A DNA stretch of 64,000 nt from an uncultured Flavobacteriaceae bacterium (GTDB taxonomy: Bacteria; Bacteroidota; Bacteroidia; Flavobacteriales; Flavobacteriaceae): contig CANNCA010000004.1 of the NCBI GenBank assembly GCA_947503005.1, positions 208,324 through 272,323 of the forward strand, read 5' to 3'. Within the stretch, counting starts at the first letter, position 1, and each line of letters starts with the position of its first letter. Below are positions 17,094 through 24,961 of this stretch, one piece after another. A model generated the notes under the pieces. That model was not told the DNA's origin. It was given only the letters and a program-made list of their open reading frames with translations, and did no database searches. The translations under genes were made by a program, and so were the position numbers.

Positions 17094-17567
17094 ACACCGT
17101 AGGTTTAGATGGGGTTCATACTAGGGAAATCTAAAAGTAAACGAGAAATGGCGTGTTTTTGTAGGAATTGTACTAGTGGTGGTAAAAACTGTATAAATGG
17201 TAGTAAAAAGTGCGGGGGTGCACTGGAATGCAGGGCTGGGGAGGGGAGGTTTAATGGAGTTGTCAGTGTAGAGGCAAAAAAATTGCCGCAATAAAAAATA
17301 CATGAAATGCGTCTTGAAACTTTAAAAGTAAAACCGCAGTGTTGTGTTATTTTGTTTTATAAAGTCAGTCGATGGTACTCTCTTTAAGCGCTTCTTCAAC
17401 CAACCTATTCCAGAATAAATTTTCAATTCACTACAAATAGCAACCTCCATAAAGATGTTTGTTTTGCAATTATTTTCTTAAACCAAAGTGTAAAACGTAG
17501 CTAGAGCTTTCATTCGTACGAGCTATACTGATACATCTAAGGAAGTTCTCCTCGGATTACAAACTTC
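17094..17567. other. intergenic region
   Basis: 474 bp without a supported gene. The first 200 bp are G-rich on the plus strand (gggggtgcactgg, ggggaggggagg) and give a 61-codon frame of odd composition, Cys/Gly/Lys-rich, judged not coding. No hairpin or consensus promoter box stands out. Confidence 0.4.
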
Positions 17568-17852
17568 TCAATCATCATAGCTTATCCGCTCCCGAATTCC
17601 ACCACTAGCGCGGTGAATAATGACATCGGCTTTATATTTTCTTGCTAAACTCTTAGCCTTGCGTATGGCCGTGCTCTGTTTTCGGTGTTTGCTCGTGATA
17701 CGTTGGTTGCCCTCGCGGCGTATCGCCCAACCTTCTTCATAAGGCACTACATGTTGGTGCCAAGTTCGGCCTCGCTTGCTACGCTGTGAACTGTTGAAAA
17801 GGACTTCCAAGAGGTCTATAAGGGTACGTAACCATGATTTGGTTTTTGACAT
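17568..17852 (-). CDS. DUF2188 domain protein
   Basis: 94 residues. Residues 32-90 follow the DUF2188 pattern: HVVPYEEGWAIRREGN, a helix with TAIRKAKSLARKYKADV, then IIHRASGGIRE, a two-layer fold of about 60 residues found in plasmid, phage and chromosomal proteins and often fused or adjacent to stress genes. Residues 1-30 are basic with a hydrophobic patch. Function of DUF2188 is not known. It stands alone between two long gene-poor stretches near ssrA, a setting that suggests arrival with mobile DNA, although the protein itself looks intact. Confidence 0.8.
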   Translation of the reverse strand: MSKTKSWLRTLIDLLEVLFNSSQRSKRGRTWHQHVVPYEEGWAIRREGNQRITSKHRKQSTAIRKAKSLARKYKADVIIHRASGGIRERISYDD

Positions 17853-18596
17853 ACTGTTTTTGCTGGTTACTAAGTTAGCATTATTCTTAGTTTTTGCTCC
17901 TTCGCTCTCACTTTGTTCGAGCTTAGCAGGACAAAGGCGCAGGTTTTATAATAAACGCTTATTTCTGAAGGCTATACCAGAACGACTCCTTCGCTGAAGC
18001 TATGGAGTGTTTAGACTAATCCCTTATTTAGAAAAGCTATTCCCCACCCTCGCTTTTCGATGTGCTCAAAACTTCGGAGGACAGGACTTTCCTTAAAGTA
18101 ATCTTTTATTTCGAAATGCGATTCCTTAACCAGATTTAAGATATCGCTCGAAATCGTAGGCTTTTTGTTTGGTGGCAAAGTAGGAGACGGGGAGATTAGA
18201 ACCCTCGTTCAATCAAGCCGCACCTAATAAGTCGGTGACGTTTGAAAGGGCATGATTCGTATAATTCGTGGCCAAAAGACAACTATAATTATCAGAAATG
18301 AAACCGATATTGGACTGTGCTCATACTAAATAACTTACGAGTAAAACGAATAAAAAATAGTTTTTATCCTAGTATTCTTTTTTTCTATTAAAAATGGATT
18401 ATAATTTTTTTTGAATTCTCAATGTTCAAACTTCGTGTAGAAACAAATCTGCCGAAATACCCTCTGATAGGTATATTTTTCAAAGCGATGGATATTTTAC
18501 GGGAAAGGCAGTATTCAATATACCAGATATTGGGTAGATTTATAATATATAATAAAAAAACTAGTTTTAATACTATAACAACTAAACTATATAGTA
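17853..18596. other. gene-poor decay zone with degenerate repeats
   Basis: 744 bp with no supported gene; the longest opposing frames at 18388-18724 overlap each other and lack protein-like composition. Three degenerate copies of a CTTATTT...GAA..GC.AT.CC block start at about 17958, 18023 and 18105, spaced 65 and 82 bp. Small hairpins (ACTCCTTCGCTGAAG...GGAGT) lie between them. A decayed ssrA 3' end follows at 18183. Confidence 0.5.
18183..18218 (-). repeat. degenerate copy of the ssrA (tmRNA) 3' end
   Basis: Read on the minus strand these 36 bases match the last 36 bases of ssrA (T-arm plus acceptor 3' strand, starting GCTTG and ending CTCC) at 29 of 36 positions, same orientation, about 0.9 kb downstream of it. 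The T-loop and most of the T-stem remain; no 5' half is present. Such 3'-end duplicates are typical attachment-site scars of elements that integrate into tmRNA genes. A class-II tRNA fragment is the alternative. Confidence 0.5.
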
Positions 18597-18782
18597 ATGA
18601 AAAAACTAACGTATGTATCAGGAACATTAGCATCAATATTAACTCTTCTAGGGATACTATTACGAATATTGCATTGGGAGTTTGGCCCAATAACCGGGGG
18701 TCTTCTACTTGCTTTGGGAATTAGCAGTTTAGCCTTTATCTTCATTCCCTCTTTTGCCAAGTATAACTACGATAGAACTTAA
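18597..18782 (+). CDS. 61-residue membrane protein resembling the GldL membrane region
   Basis: ATG at 18597 begins MKKLTYVSGTLASIL and gives two membrane helices (about 5-22 and 31-50) that meet at RILHWEFG, then end FIPSFAKYNYDRT. The pattern LGILxxIxHW followed by a Gly-rich second helix is also seen in the membrane part of GldL, the gliding/type IX motor protein, and in many small Bacteroidota proteins. It lacks GldL's cytoplasmic coiled coil. It may be a stand-alone regulator or homologue, or a truncated copy. It lies in the decay zone and is followed by a palindrome at 18807. Confidence 0.55.
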   Translation: MKKLTYVSGTLASILTLLGILLRILHWEFGPITGGLLLALGISSLAFIFIPSFAKYNYDRT

Positions 18783-18806
18783 GATTGATTGCTTTGGTAG
18801 AGTTTT

Positions 18807-18828
18807 AATACCTACCAGCTGGTATTCT
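18807..18828. promoter_or_regulatory. second copy of the 7-2-7 palindrome (TACCTAC-CA-GCTGGTA)
   Basis: 18 of 22 bases equal the palindrome at 6749-6770, including the AATACC and GGTATTCT flanks, and the symmetric core TACCAGCTGGTA is perfect. It lies 24 bp past the stop of the 61-residue membrane protein, so its target promoter is not evident. Confidence 0.4.
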
Positions 18829-19050
18829 AAAAATATTAGTTAAAAAGGCAAATGCTAAACGTTCAGTATCCCATTAAAAGCCTTGGAGTCTAAAAACCAA
18901 ACAAGCGAGTTTGATGGGGTTTTGTGTTTTTACCGCCAACACAGTTGTGAGCGATTGAGGAGCCAGTGAGATTACCTGCGGTTTTCCCAAAAGTTTCCGT
19001 TCTGTAATTGCAACAGGCTGTCCTTGCAGTCCAGACGCCTTAAAATAACA

Positions 19051-19079
19051 AAGTCCGATCAAGCATACTTGTCGGACTT
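19051..19079 (-). terminator. ssrA terminator hairpin
   Basis: On the minus strand AAGTCCGA-CAAG-loop-CTTG-TCGGACTT forms a 12-bp stem with a 4-nt loop and one bulge, followed by TTGTTATTTT. It starts 37 bp after the mature tmRNA end, as expected for a factor-independent terminator. Confidence 0.75.
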
Positions 19080-19115
19080 CTTATGTCTTAATCGCAAGCC
19101 AGTTGCGCTTAATCG

Positions 19116-19510
19116 TGGAGCCGGAGAGAATCGAACTCTCGTCCAAACAAGCAACGCCAGTGCCTTCTACATGTTTAGTTTCCGATTGATTTTCGACGCC
19201 TGCCTGACCGGAAACGGCCTAACAAACGCTTATCTTCTTAAGTTTTAGTGTTGCTATCGAAGTGCTAACAACCTTATATCGACATTTATGGTGCTCCTGA
19301 TTGAATCGCCGTCGACAGAGGCTATTCAGGAACATCTCGCTTCGCTACCTAGTAGCGACGAGGCATAATCCTACTATAATTCGGATTAAGCGGCAAGAGC
19401 GTAGTTATTATCGCCAATTAAAAGTGTGGAAAATGAGATTAACGAGCTGTTCACCAGCGCTCGACATGCTTACATTGCCATTGGTCTCGCTGTCAAAACC
19501 AGTCGGCCCC
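19116..19510 (-). ncRNA. ssrA: transfer-messenger RNA (tmRNA)
   Basis: A 395-base tmRNA that rescues stalled ribosomes and tags the nascent peptide. The 5' end GGGGCCGACTGGTTTTGACA pairs with the 3' end CGGCTCC to form a 7-bp acceptor stem (one G-U), with discriminator A and no encoded CCA. The T-arm reads GAGAG-TTCGATT-CTCTC. The tag frame, 19386-19415, encodes GDNNYALAA followed by TAA, the expected Bacteroidota ALAA tag. The molecule is one-piece, not permuted. A terminator follows at 19051-19079. A decayed copy of its 3' end lies at 18183-18218. Confidence 0.97.
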
Positions 19511-19553
19511 TTCAATGAGTTAGGTAAGCTACGCTTGCCGTAAACGAATTGAA

Positions 19554-19572
19554 CCCTGAACTTGTTTCAGGG
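19554..19572. repeat. palindromic repeat CCCTGAACTTGTTTCAGGG
   Basis: Perfect arms CCCTGAA/TTCAGGG around CTTGT. This word is a widespread intergenic repeat of Flavobacteriaceae genomes (from recollection, not searched). Confidence 0.6.
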
Positions 19573-19670
19573 AATTCACTCAATGATTTTTTTCAAAGAA
19601 CTATTTTTTAGTTGGGCGTTCCCCTCGTTAAAACGCTCGGGTCGGGCTATTCGCTGTATTTTTCCAATTT

Positions 19671-19694
19671 GTCACCCTGAGCGCAGTCGAAGGG
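19671..19694. repeat. intergenic repeat containing CCTGAGCGCAGTCGAAGG
   Basis: The CACCCTGAGCGCAGTCGAAGG-type word is known to me as a common dispersed Bacteroidota repeat; arms CCCT/AGGG and CTTCGACTGCG-type partial symmetry. Only one copy is present here. Confidence 0.6.
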
Positions 19695-20015
19695 CTTTCG
19701 ATAAATTAAAAAGATGCCGCTACTATCCCTAACGCACCTCCCGTCTGTAAAGAGACAGGCCGCCAAAGATACCCCAAAAAGTATTCCAAAAAAAGTTTTG
19801 TCATGCCCAAGGCAACTGTTACATTTGAAACGGAGCAGGTGATTAAAGTTAGATTCTTGAAAGGGGCACGGAGACGGAAGCACGAAGTAATACGTAAAAA
19901 GCATGTAGTTAGCGGTACGAAGTGCTAGAGGCCAAGAGCCAGTTGTCTACGGCGATAAACTATCAAGGAATATACAAATCAACAAATCCACAATCCAACA
20001 AATCAACCCACAACA

Positions 20016-21227
20016 ATGAAATTCGGAATCATCAGAGAACGCAAAAACCCACCAGATCGCCGTGTCGTTTTATCCCCAGAAGCCTGTCAAAAAGTCCTGA
20101 AAAACCATCCGAAGGCCGAAATTATTGTGGAGCCTTCCCCGATTCGGGTATTCAAAGATGCAGAGTACAAAGCTGTAGGACTCGAAGTGGCCGACCGAAT
20201 GAAAGATTGTGATGTACTACTGGGTGTGAAGGAAGTGCCTATAGAAAACCTGATACCCAACAAGAAATACTTCTTTTTTTCCCATACTATCAAAAAGCAA
20301 CCTTACAACAGAAAGCTACTAAAAGCCATTCTTAAAAAAAATATCGAACTCTACGACCATGAGGTCATTACCAACCAAAAGGAGCAACGCTTGGTCGCTT
20401 TCGGTCGCTATGCCGGAATTGTAGGAGCCTACAACGGCATTCGAACCTACGGACTAAAACACGGACTCTATAATTTACCCAAGGCAGAAACCTTGGCCGA
20501 TCAACCTGCATTGATATCCGAATTGAAGAAAATAAAATCAAAAATGCCCTCGATTAAAATCATCTTGACAGGTAGGGGTAGGGTAGGCAACGGAGCTCGG
20601 GAAATGCTCGATGCGATGAACATCAGAAAAGTCAATGTGACGGAATATCTTGAAGAAGAATTCAAAGAACCGGTCTACTGCCAAATCGATGCTTCCGACT
20701 ACAACAAACGCAAAGATGGCATTCGTGGCAACAAAGCCGATTTTTTTGCGAATCCTGAGGATTACAGAAGTAACTTTTTTCGTTTTACCACAGTGTCCGA
20801 CTTCTTTATCGCCGGACATTTTTACGGACAAGGAGCTCCCTACTTATACACACGTGAAGATGCCAAACATCCTGATTTTAAGATCAGTGTAGTGGCCGAT
20901 ATCAGCTGCGATATCGACGGACCCGTAGCAACTACCATCCGTGCTTCGACCATCGCTTCACCGATTTACGGCTACAATCCCCAGACTGAAAAAGAGGTCA
21001 ATTACAAGAATAAATCTGCTATTGCGGTCATGGCGGTCGATAATCTACCTTGTGAACTACCCCGCGATGCGAGCCTCGGTTTCGGAGATGCCTTTGTCAG
21101 GAATGTGATTCCCGCCTTTTTCAACAAAGATGAAGACGGCTTACTGGAACGTGCCCGAATGACCAAAAACGGAAAATTGACCAAGCGCTACGCGTATCTG
21201 CAAGACTATGTGGATGGAAAAGAGTAG
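20016..21227 (+). CDS. saccharopine dehydrogenase (lysine-forming)-like NAD-dependent oxidoreductase
   Basis: 403 residues of the AlaDH/PNT-like family. The N-terminal half has KNPPDRRVVLSPEA, FFFSHTIKKQPYN and LYDHEVI, close to the fungal-type LYS1 saccharopine dehydrogenase; the second half has FGRYAGIVGAYNGI, a Rossmann GRGRVGNGA and the ISCDIDGPV...STIASPIYGY block. It should use NAD(H) on an amino-acid-derived substrate. A full lysine alpha-aminoadipate pathway is not expected in these bacteria, so the real substrate may differ. It stands alone, with a repeat-rich upstream region, start ATG at 20016. Confidence 0.82.
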   Translation: MKFGIIRERKNPPDRRVVLSPEACQKVLKNHPKAEIIVEPSPIRVFKDAEYKAVGLEVADRMKDCDVLLGVKEVPIENLIPNKKYFFFSHTIKKQPYNRKLLKAILKKNIELYDHEVITNQKEQRLVAFGRYAGIVGAYNGIRTYGLKHGLYNLPKAETLADQPALISELKKIKSKMPSIKIILTGRGRVGNGAREMLDAMNIRKVNVTEYLEEEFKEPVYCQIDASDYNKRKDGIRGNKADFFANPEDYRSNFFRFTTVSDFFIAGHFYGQGAPYLYTREDAKHPDFKISVVADISCDIDGPVATTIRASTIASPIYGYNPQTEKEVNYKNKSAIAVMAVDNLPCELPRDASLGFGDAFVRNVIPAFFNKDEDGLLERARMTKNGKLTKRYAYLQDYVDGKE

Positions 21228-21447
21228 GTTATTTTTTTTGCAAAAAGTACTGGTAAAGGCACCCTCATTGAAGAAGGAAGAGAGCACTTGTAACTGCCAA
21301 TAGACAATTTTCCAAGTATCAATTAGCACGTGTTCCTTCCCAAAAAATGGGGTAAAAATAGTACAACTTAGAAATAAGAACGCTTCCCAAAAATACCTCG
21401 AAAATGAATCTAATTTATGATTAATGGATATGAAAAAAGTTCACGAT

Positions 21448-22563
21448 TTACTCTGTAACAACAATTGGCCAAATTATAACAGGAGAAGTTTTCGGAGCGG
21501 TGAACGCGCCGATTGCTTTTAGTTTTAAATCGATGTTTTCCTTTTCTTCCAAAGTTTTAATCCGCAGCGTATACTTTCCTAAAGCTGGAATCTCGAATAC
21601 CGGCGAACTACTATAAAAACTATACTCCATATCGTTTTGAAACAAAAGGGGACTGCTGGAAATATTTTCCAATTGCACTTCCAATATTTGGGTCTTCGGA
21701 ATATATTTCACCGAATTCACCTTGATACTGGCTTTCAGTAATGGCATTAGAAATTCAGCTTTTCCAATCAAAAGGGAATTGTAAACCGCTACAGTTCTGC
21801 CGGCAAATAAGGCTTCTTGCATACTTTCCAAACTTTTTTCCTTTGCAAAGACCAAGGTAATTGGTCGGTCGTGACCTTTTTCGGTATAGTCCCAATCAAT
21901 GAGACCGTGAATGTCACTGGTGCCCATGATGGTAAGATTCTGTTCCAGCGCCAAAGCCAGTGATTCCTCAGAATAATCCACAGAATTGATGACTTCGATT
22001 CCGTGAAGTTCCCCGTTTTTGATACGCTCTTTTTGAAAATCACTCAAAATAGGGTTCCCCTTTGGATTCTGTGCATACCAAGCCGGGTGGTTCCAAAACA
22101 CAAAGGCATTTTGTTTTTTGGCTTCCGAAAATGATTTTTCAGCTTTTTCGGTCAACAAGAGGTTCGCATCTTTGATGAAAACGGCATTGTTGTGTCCCAT
22201 AGGAGCGGAACGGGTAATCTCCGATCCGTGTACAATCAATAAATCATGCTCCTTGGCTTCTTCCATCGCCAAATTGTACGAACGGTTCCGATCCGGATGT
22301 GGAATGTCATCTATATGGGGCTGATATTCTAGATGCTCCGTCAACGAAATGGCATCCAGGTTTTCGCGTAGTGCCTCTTGAACACGAATGGTCGGCCAGA
22401 CATTACCATCGGAGAAAACGGTGTGAATGTGCAAATCCGCTTTTAAGGATACATACCCTTCGATATTAGGGTAAGTGAGCGCATGTTCGCTGGTATGCGA
22501 ATGTTGTGCGGAAACAAGACTAGTTAATAATAAAGTGATGATTAGAATAGACGTGTTTTTCAT
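21448..22563 (-). CDS. exported PHP-domain phosphoesterase (Sb-PDE-like)
   Basis: 371 residues with a cleavable signal (MKNTSILIITLLLTSLVSAQ). Residues 37-270 form a PHP metal-dependent fold: DLHIHTVFSDG (metal ligands His-x-His...Asp), SLTEHLE, HGSEITR, FWNHPAW and GTSDIHG, the metal-binding set for three-metal phosphoesterases. The family includes periplasmic Sb-PDE-type phosphodiesterases. Residues 280-371 form a small beta domain. The probable role is hydrolysis of phosphodiesters for phosphate supply. It is monocistronic as far as can be seen; the opposite-strand neighbours are 220 and 295 bp away. Confidence 0.87.
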   Translation of the reverse strand: MKNTSILIITLLLTSLVSAQHSHTSEHALTYPNIEGYVSLKADLHIHTVFSDGNVWPTIRVQEALRENLDAISLTEHLEYQPHIDDIPHPDRNRSYNLAMEEAKEHDLLIVHGSEITRSAPMGHNNAVFIKDANLLLTEKAEKSFSEAKKQNAFVFWNHPAWYAQNPKGNPILSDFQKERIKNGELHGIEVINSVDYSEESLALALEQNLTIMGTSDIHGLIDWDYTEKGHDRPITLVFAKEKSLESMQEALFAGRTVAVYNSLLIGKAEFLMPLLKASIKVNSVKYIPKTQILEVQLENISSSPLLFQNDMEYSFYSSSPVFEIPALGKYTLRIKTLEEKENIDLKLKAIGAFTAPKTSPVIIWPIVVTE

Positions 22564-22858
22564 TTTCGGCCGGATTTATAAATATGTTCAAAAGGTACTT
22601 TGAAAGTATGAAAATAGAATTTGATTTTGGTTAAGAAATGGTAAATTGTATTCAATTTATCTTGAAAGAATGATTTTGAGTGTTAAAAAGTAAAGGGCGC
22701 AAGATTTGCGTAAAGATCACAAAGCCTAAACTATTTTATAACAAATCTAAGTACCCTTTGCGATTTTACGTTGACCTTGTATTTTAAAATCTTAGTTCGA
22801 TAAACAGGTAATTACCGCTTTGGTATATGCTAATTAGTTCAAGTAATTTCAGTGTACT

Positions 22859-23227
22859 ATGAATCCTGCAGAAAACTACATCCTTGACCAACCGGAACCC
22901 TTTAGAAGCATCCTATTGCATCTACAACTTGTTATAGAACAAAGTGTACCCGATGTTGAGTTAAAATACAAATGGAGGATTCCTTGTTACTACTGTGGAA
23001 AATCACCCATTTGTTATTTGAACGTTTCTCTAAAAAAAGGTTTTGTAGATGTTGGGTTTTGGAATTCCGCATTCCTAACCAAGCATCTGGATAAAATGGT
23101 CACTGAAAAGCGCAAAGTGGTCAAATCATTACGTTATTCGACCCTAGAAGAAATTAATGACGAGGTTTTAATAGCTGTATTGCAAGATGCGCATTCAGTT
23201 AGAAATGGAAGGTTTTATACTAAGTAA
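22859..23227 (+). CDS. DUF1801 domain protein (YdhG-like)
   Basis: 122 residues. The N-terminal helix ILDQPEPFRSILLHLQLVIEQSVPDVE, then LKYKWRIPCYYCGKSPICYLNVSLKKGFVDVGFWNSAFL is the YdhG/DUF1801 fold, with the KWRIPCY strand typical of it, and a C-terminal helix pair with EKRKVVKSLRYST. No signal peptide. The fold is iron-chaperone-like by structure but its biochemical role is unsettled. The word GTTCGATAAACAGG lies about 65 bp before the start and recurs as ATTCGATAAACAGC upstream of the fucosidase gene. Confidence 0.85.
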   Translation: MNPAENYILDQPEPFRSILLHLQLVIEQSVPDVELKYKWRIPCYYCGKSPICYLNVSLKKGFVDVGFWNSAFLTKHLDKMVTEKRKVVKSLRYSTLEEINDEVLIAVLQDAHSVRNGRFYTK

Positions 23228-23317
23228 GAATACAATGACGGTTTGCAGTAAAATTCTAGGTTCAAAATGGCAGTTGAAAATCTGATTCAAAGTTCAAAGT
23301 CTTTTTATCCTTAATCT

Positions 23318-24922
23318 TTACTCAATCCACCCATTCTGTTTATAAATCTCAATATACCTGTTACTTAACGTGTCGGAATCTTTATACTTTAGACGTAATG
23401 CTTCTAGCTTTTTCTTTAGTTCTTTAACAGTATTCTTATAGGTCACCTCATGGTAGACATTATGTATTTCTTGAGGGTCTTTGGCAAGGTCGTACAGCTC
23501 CCATTCATCAACATCATAGTAAAAATGAATGAGTTTATGCTTTTTAGTAGCAATGCCATAGTGCCGTTTTACGGTATGTTCCGCAGGGTATTCGTAATAG
23601 TGGTAATAAACCGCATCACGATTCCATTTTTCTTTTTCTCCCTTTAACAAAGAAACTAAGCTTTCACCTTGCATATCATCTGGGGCAGAAACTCCGGCAA
23701 CCTCCAAAAACGTCTGGGCAAAGTCCAGATTTTGAACCATTTCGTCTTCCGTGGTGTTGGGGGTGATCTCGTTCGGCCATTTTATTAGCAATGGAGTCTT
23801 GAAAGATTCTTGATACATAAAACGCTTATCGAACCAACCGTGCTCGCCCAGATAAAAACCTTGGTCCGAAGTATAGACCACAATCGTATTTTCGCTAAGG
23901 TTTTGCGCATCTAAATAATTCAAAAGCCGGCCCACATTTTCATCAACGGCAGCTATGGTTCCCAAATAATCTTGTAGATACCGTTGGTATTTCCAAATGG
24001 TCCGTAACGAGTCGTTCATTTTTGGATACTCCGATTTAAACTTCTCTGCAATGGGATTATAAACCGCATCCCAATTTTCTTTTTGTTGGTCGTTCAATTG
24101 ATTGACTCCACCTGCACCAAGGCGCTCTTTAATTCCCAAATCGTCTAGGATGTTCTTAGGGATTTTCAAATCATACTGTAGCAACATGTCTTTGCCGATG
24201 CCCATTTCAGCAGTTTTGGAAGCTTTGCCTCGTGAGTCATAATTATCGAACAAGCTTTCGGGAAGGGGATAAGTATTTTGCGTAAATTCTTTATAATGTC
24301 TTTCCGCAGGTAACCACGAACGATGAGGAGCCTTATGCAAGTACATAAGCAAAAAAGGTTTGGTGGTATCCCTACGTTTCTCCATCCAGTCTAAGGTCAA
24401 GTCGGTAATGATGTCCGTTACATATCCCATAATGGTGGTATCTCCTTTTTGGGTTAAGAACTTTGGATTGTAATAATCCCCCTGTCCCGGTAGGATTTTG
24501 AATTCATCGAATCCCTTCGGATTGTTCCCAAAATGCAACTTGCCAAACATTGCTGTTTGATATCCTGCCTTTTGCAACAATCTTGGAAAAGTAATGTTGG
24601 TGGTATCAAAAGGGGAAAGATTGTCTATTTTTCCATTAATATGGGAGTGCTTTCCTGTAAGGATAACCGCTCGTGAAGGTGCACATATCGAATTCGTAAC
24701 CGAGGCATTGCTAAATAGAATGCCTTCTTGGGCGATACGGTCAATATTCGGGGTTTGAATTAGTCTGTCATCATATGCACTTATCGCCTGATAGGCATGA
24801 TCGTCAGACATGATAAAAACAATGTTGGGAGGAGATTTCGTTGTGTTCTTTTCTAATTTTTCAGCGCAAGAAAATAGGCTAAGAACGACAAGAAAGAAAA
24901 GACAAGTTTGGATGGATTTCAT
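23318..24922 (-). CDS. lipoprotein sulfatase, family S1 type
   Basis: 534 residues, lipobox LFSC (Cys19), so anchored to the envelope. The sulfatase signature SICAPSRAVILTGKH places Cys80 in C-x-P-x-R, the residue converted to formylglycine by a sulfatase-maturating enzyme. NIVFIMSDDHAY gives the first metal-binding Asp pair and YTSDQGFYLGEHG the second. It should remove sulfate from polysaccharides. The gene begins 39 bp after kdsA on the same strand, so it may be co-transcribed with it even though the roles differ. No anaerobic maturase gene is in the window. Confidence 0.93.
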   Translation of the reverse strand: MKSIQTCLFFLVVLSLFSCAEKLEKNTTKSPPNIVFIMSDDHAYQAISAYDDRLIQTPNIDRIAQEGILFSNASVTNSICAPSRAVILTGKHSHINGKIDNLSPFDTTNITFPRLLQKAGYQTAMFGKLHFGNNPKGFDEFKILPGQGDYYNPKFLTQKGDTTIMGYVTDIITDLTLDWMEKRRDTTKPFLLMYLHKAPHRSWLPAERHYKEFTQNTYPLPESLFDNYDSRGKASKTAEMGIGKDMLLQYDLKIPKNILDDLGIKERLGAGGVNQLNDQQKENWDAVYNPIAEKFKSEYPKMNDSLRTIWKYQRYLQDYLGTIAAVDENVGRLLNYLDAQNLSENTIVVYTSDQGFYLGEHGWFDKRFMYQESFKTPLLIKWPNEITPNTTEDEMVQNLDFAQTFLEVAGVSAPDDMQGESLVSLLKGEKEKWNRDAVYYHYYEYPAEHTVKRHYGIATKKHKLIHFYYDVDEWELYDLAKDPQEIHNVYHEVTYKNTVKELKKKLEALRLKYKDSDTLSNRYIEIYKQNGWIE

Positions 24923-24961
24923 TCAAAAAGGTGTTTCGATGAAATCCTAAAATACGAATTA

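Larger units (their letters stand above)
18783..19115. other. region between mini-gene and ssrA
   Basis: 333 bp holding the second copy of the AATACC palindrome (18807-18828) and the ssrA terminator (19051-19079). A minus-strand 62-codon frame at 18874-19062 crosses the terminator hairpin and is not supported. The 10-bp word GCTTGTTTGG of ssrA recurs on the minus strand near 18900. Confidence 0.4.
19511..20015. other. repeat-rich intergenic region upstream of ssrA
   Basis: 505 bp without a supported gene. It contains two intergenic repeat units (19554-19572, 19671-19694), a hairpin element with the minus-strand word GGGATAGTAGCGGCATC (19713-19729) and stem 19740-19759, and an AAGCACG/AAGTGC-rich tract at 19870-19930. 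The ssrA promoter must lie just above 19510 on the minus strand. Confidence 0.5.

Noticed and set aside
17109-17294. 61-codon plus-strand frame, Cys/Gly/Lys-rich
   Set aside because: Arises from G-rich intergenic sequence; no family pattern.
18388-18724. Two opposing 100-codon frames
   Set aside because: They mirror each other on AT-rich sequence and overlap the better-supported 61-residue membrane protein.
18874-19062. 62-codon minus-strand frame downstream of ssrA
   Set aside because: It runs through the ssrA terminator hairpin and shows no protein family features, although its repeat-like end is worth comparison.
19647-19904. 85-codon minus-strand frame
   Set aside because: Its C-terminal part (FDCAQGDK) is encoded by a dispersed intergenic repeat, so it is not a gene.
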